From: Bacteroides sp. 214
GTDB lineage: Bacteria; Bacteroidota; Bacteroidia; Bacteroidales; Bacteroidaceae
NCBI RefSeq assembly: GCF_010501015.1
Contig: NZ_QVML01000003.1
Location: forward strand, 120,486-184,485
Length of the DNA: 64,000 nt
Direction: 5' to 3'
Part shown: piece by piece, positions 63,761 through 64,000 of the stretch
Numbering within the stretch: position 1 is the stretch's first letter
Layout of the letters: every line of letters begins with the position of its first letter
Program-made: the position numbers and the translations under genes
Notes under the pieces: model-generated
Databases searched by the model: none
Seen by the model: only the letters and a program-made list of their open reading frames with translations
What the model was told of the DNA's origin: nothing

Positions 63761-64000
63761 GATATAGATGCCTTTGTTGATGTGATAAAAATAGTGAATT
63801 TATTTCGGAACTCATTATTCGTTACTCTTAAAAACAAATAATCAGACTTTTGATATACACTCCTTAAGTTAGCTTGTAGCTTTTAATCTAACTATGTAAA
63901 CTATTATCTTAACTTTTGTTGCCAATAAAACTTGCAGAAATTGCGAATTGTTTACAAACAACCCAGTTCAGAAGACACTGTGAAGGGGCTTTTTGTAAAT
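63761..64000. other. AT-rich non-coding right edge
   Basis: No supported gene, RNA or strong repeat is seen in the last 240 bp. No exact TAnnTTTG box for the sirtuin gene was found here, so its promoter is unassigned. Confidence 0.6.

Overview
This 64 kb window is chromosomal DNA from a member of the Bacteroidales, most probably Bacteroidaceae; the species cannot be named from sequence alone. The signs are two SusC/SusD pairs, two hybrid two-component systems (HTCS) with AraC-type DNA-binding ends, lipoproteins with acidic residues after the lipid cysteine, and promoters of the Bacteroides type (TTTG about 20 bp before TAnnTTTG). I found no rRNA, tRNA, transposase, phage gene or CRISPR array.

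1-13.9 kb is a fructan (levan-type) utilisation locus. A minus-strand arm encodes SusC, SusD, a surface glycan-binding lipoprotein and a surface GH32 enzyme that runs off the left edge. A divergent plus-strand arm encodes a second GH32 enzyme, a sugar permease and a PfkB fructokinase. An HTCS with a periplasmic sugar-binding sensor lies convergent to the kinase. Together they bind and cut fructan at the surface, import oligosaccharides, finish hydrolysis, and import and phosphorylate fructose. The shared promoter region carries repeated TTGAAAC motifs.

13.9-16.7 kb holds two cell-envelope genes (DUF4294 and a helix-hairpin-helix protein). 16.7-31.2 kb looks like a pectin-related locus: a CE7-type esterase and a divergent pectin methylesterase, a second SusC/SusD pair, a 42-bp tandem repeat, a large propeller-type HTCS, a LamG-fold protein and a radical SAM protein. 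No pectin lyase or GH28 is present. A second, very large secreted pectinesterase sits at 39.9-43.4 kb.

31.4-39.6 kb contains an AraC regulator and a TetR-TolC-adaptor-RND efflux operon with a PG0541-type accessory gene and a membrane protein. 43.5-47.2 kb has a membrane-bound TPR regulator with a LuxR-like end, followed by three small outer-membrane barrel genes. 47.2-48.4 kb is a non-coding stretch packed with different palindromes and direct repeats.

48.5-55.9 kb carries ahcY, a YfhO-type membrane protein, metG and a polysaccharide flippase. 55.9-61.0 kb is a minus-strand operon that appears to make and use a nonulosonic acid, probably KDN: an LpxL-like acyltransferase, a Maf/MptE-like protein, a cytidylyltransferase, a NeuB-family synthase, a GT2 glycosyltransferase and a KDN-9-phosphate-phosphatase-like HAD enzyme. 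Two more glycosyltransferases and a sirtuin end the window. The Maf/MptE-like gene beside a CMP-sugar synthetase, a candidate new nonulosonate transferase, is the most interesting lead.
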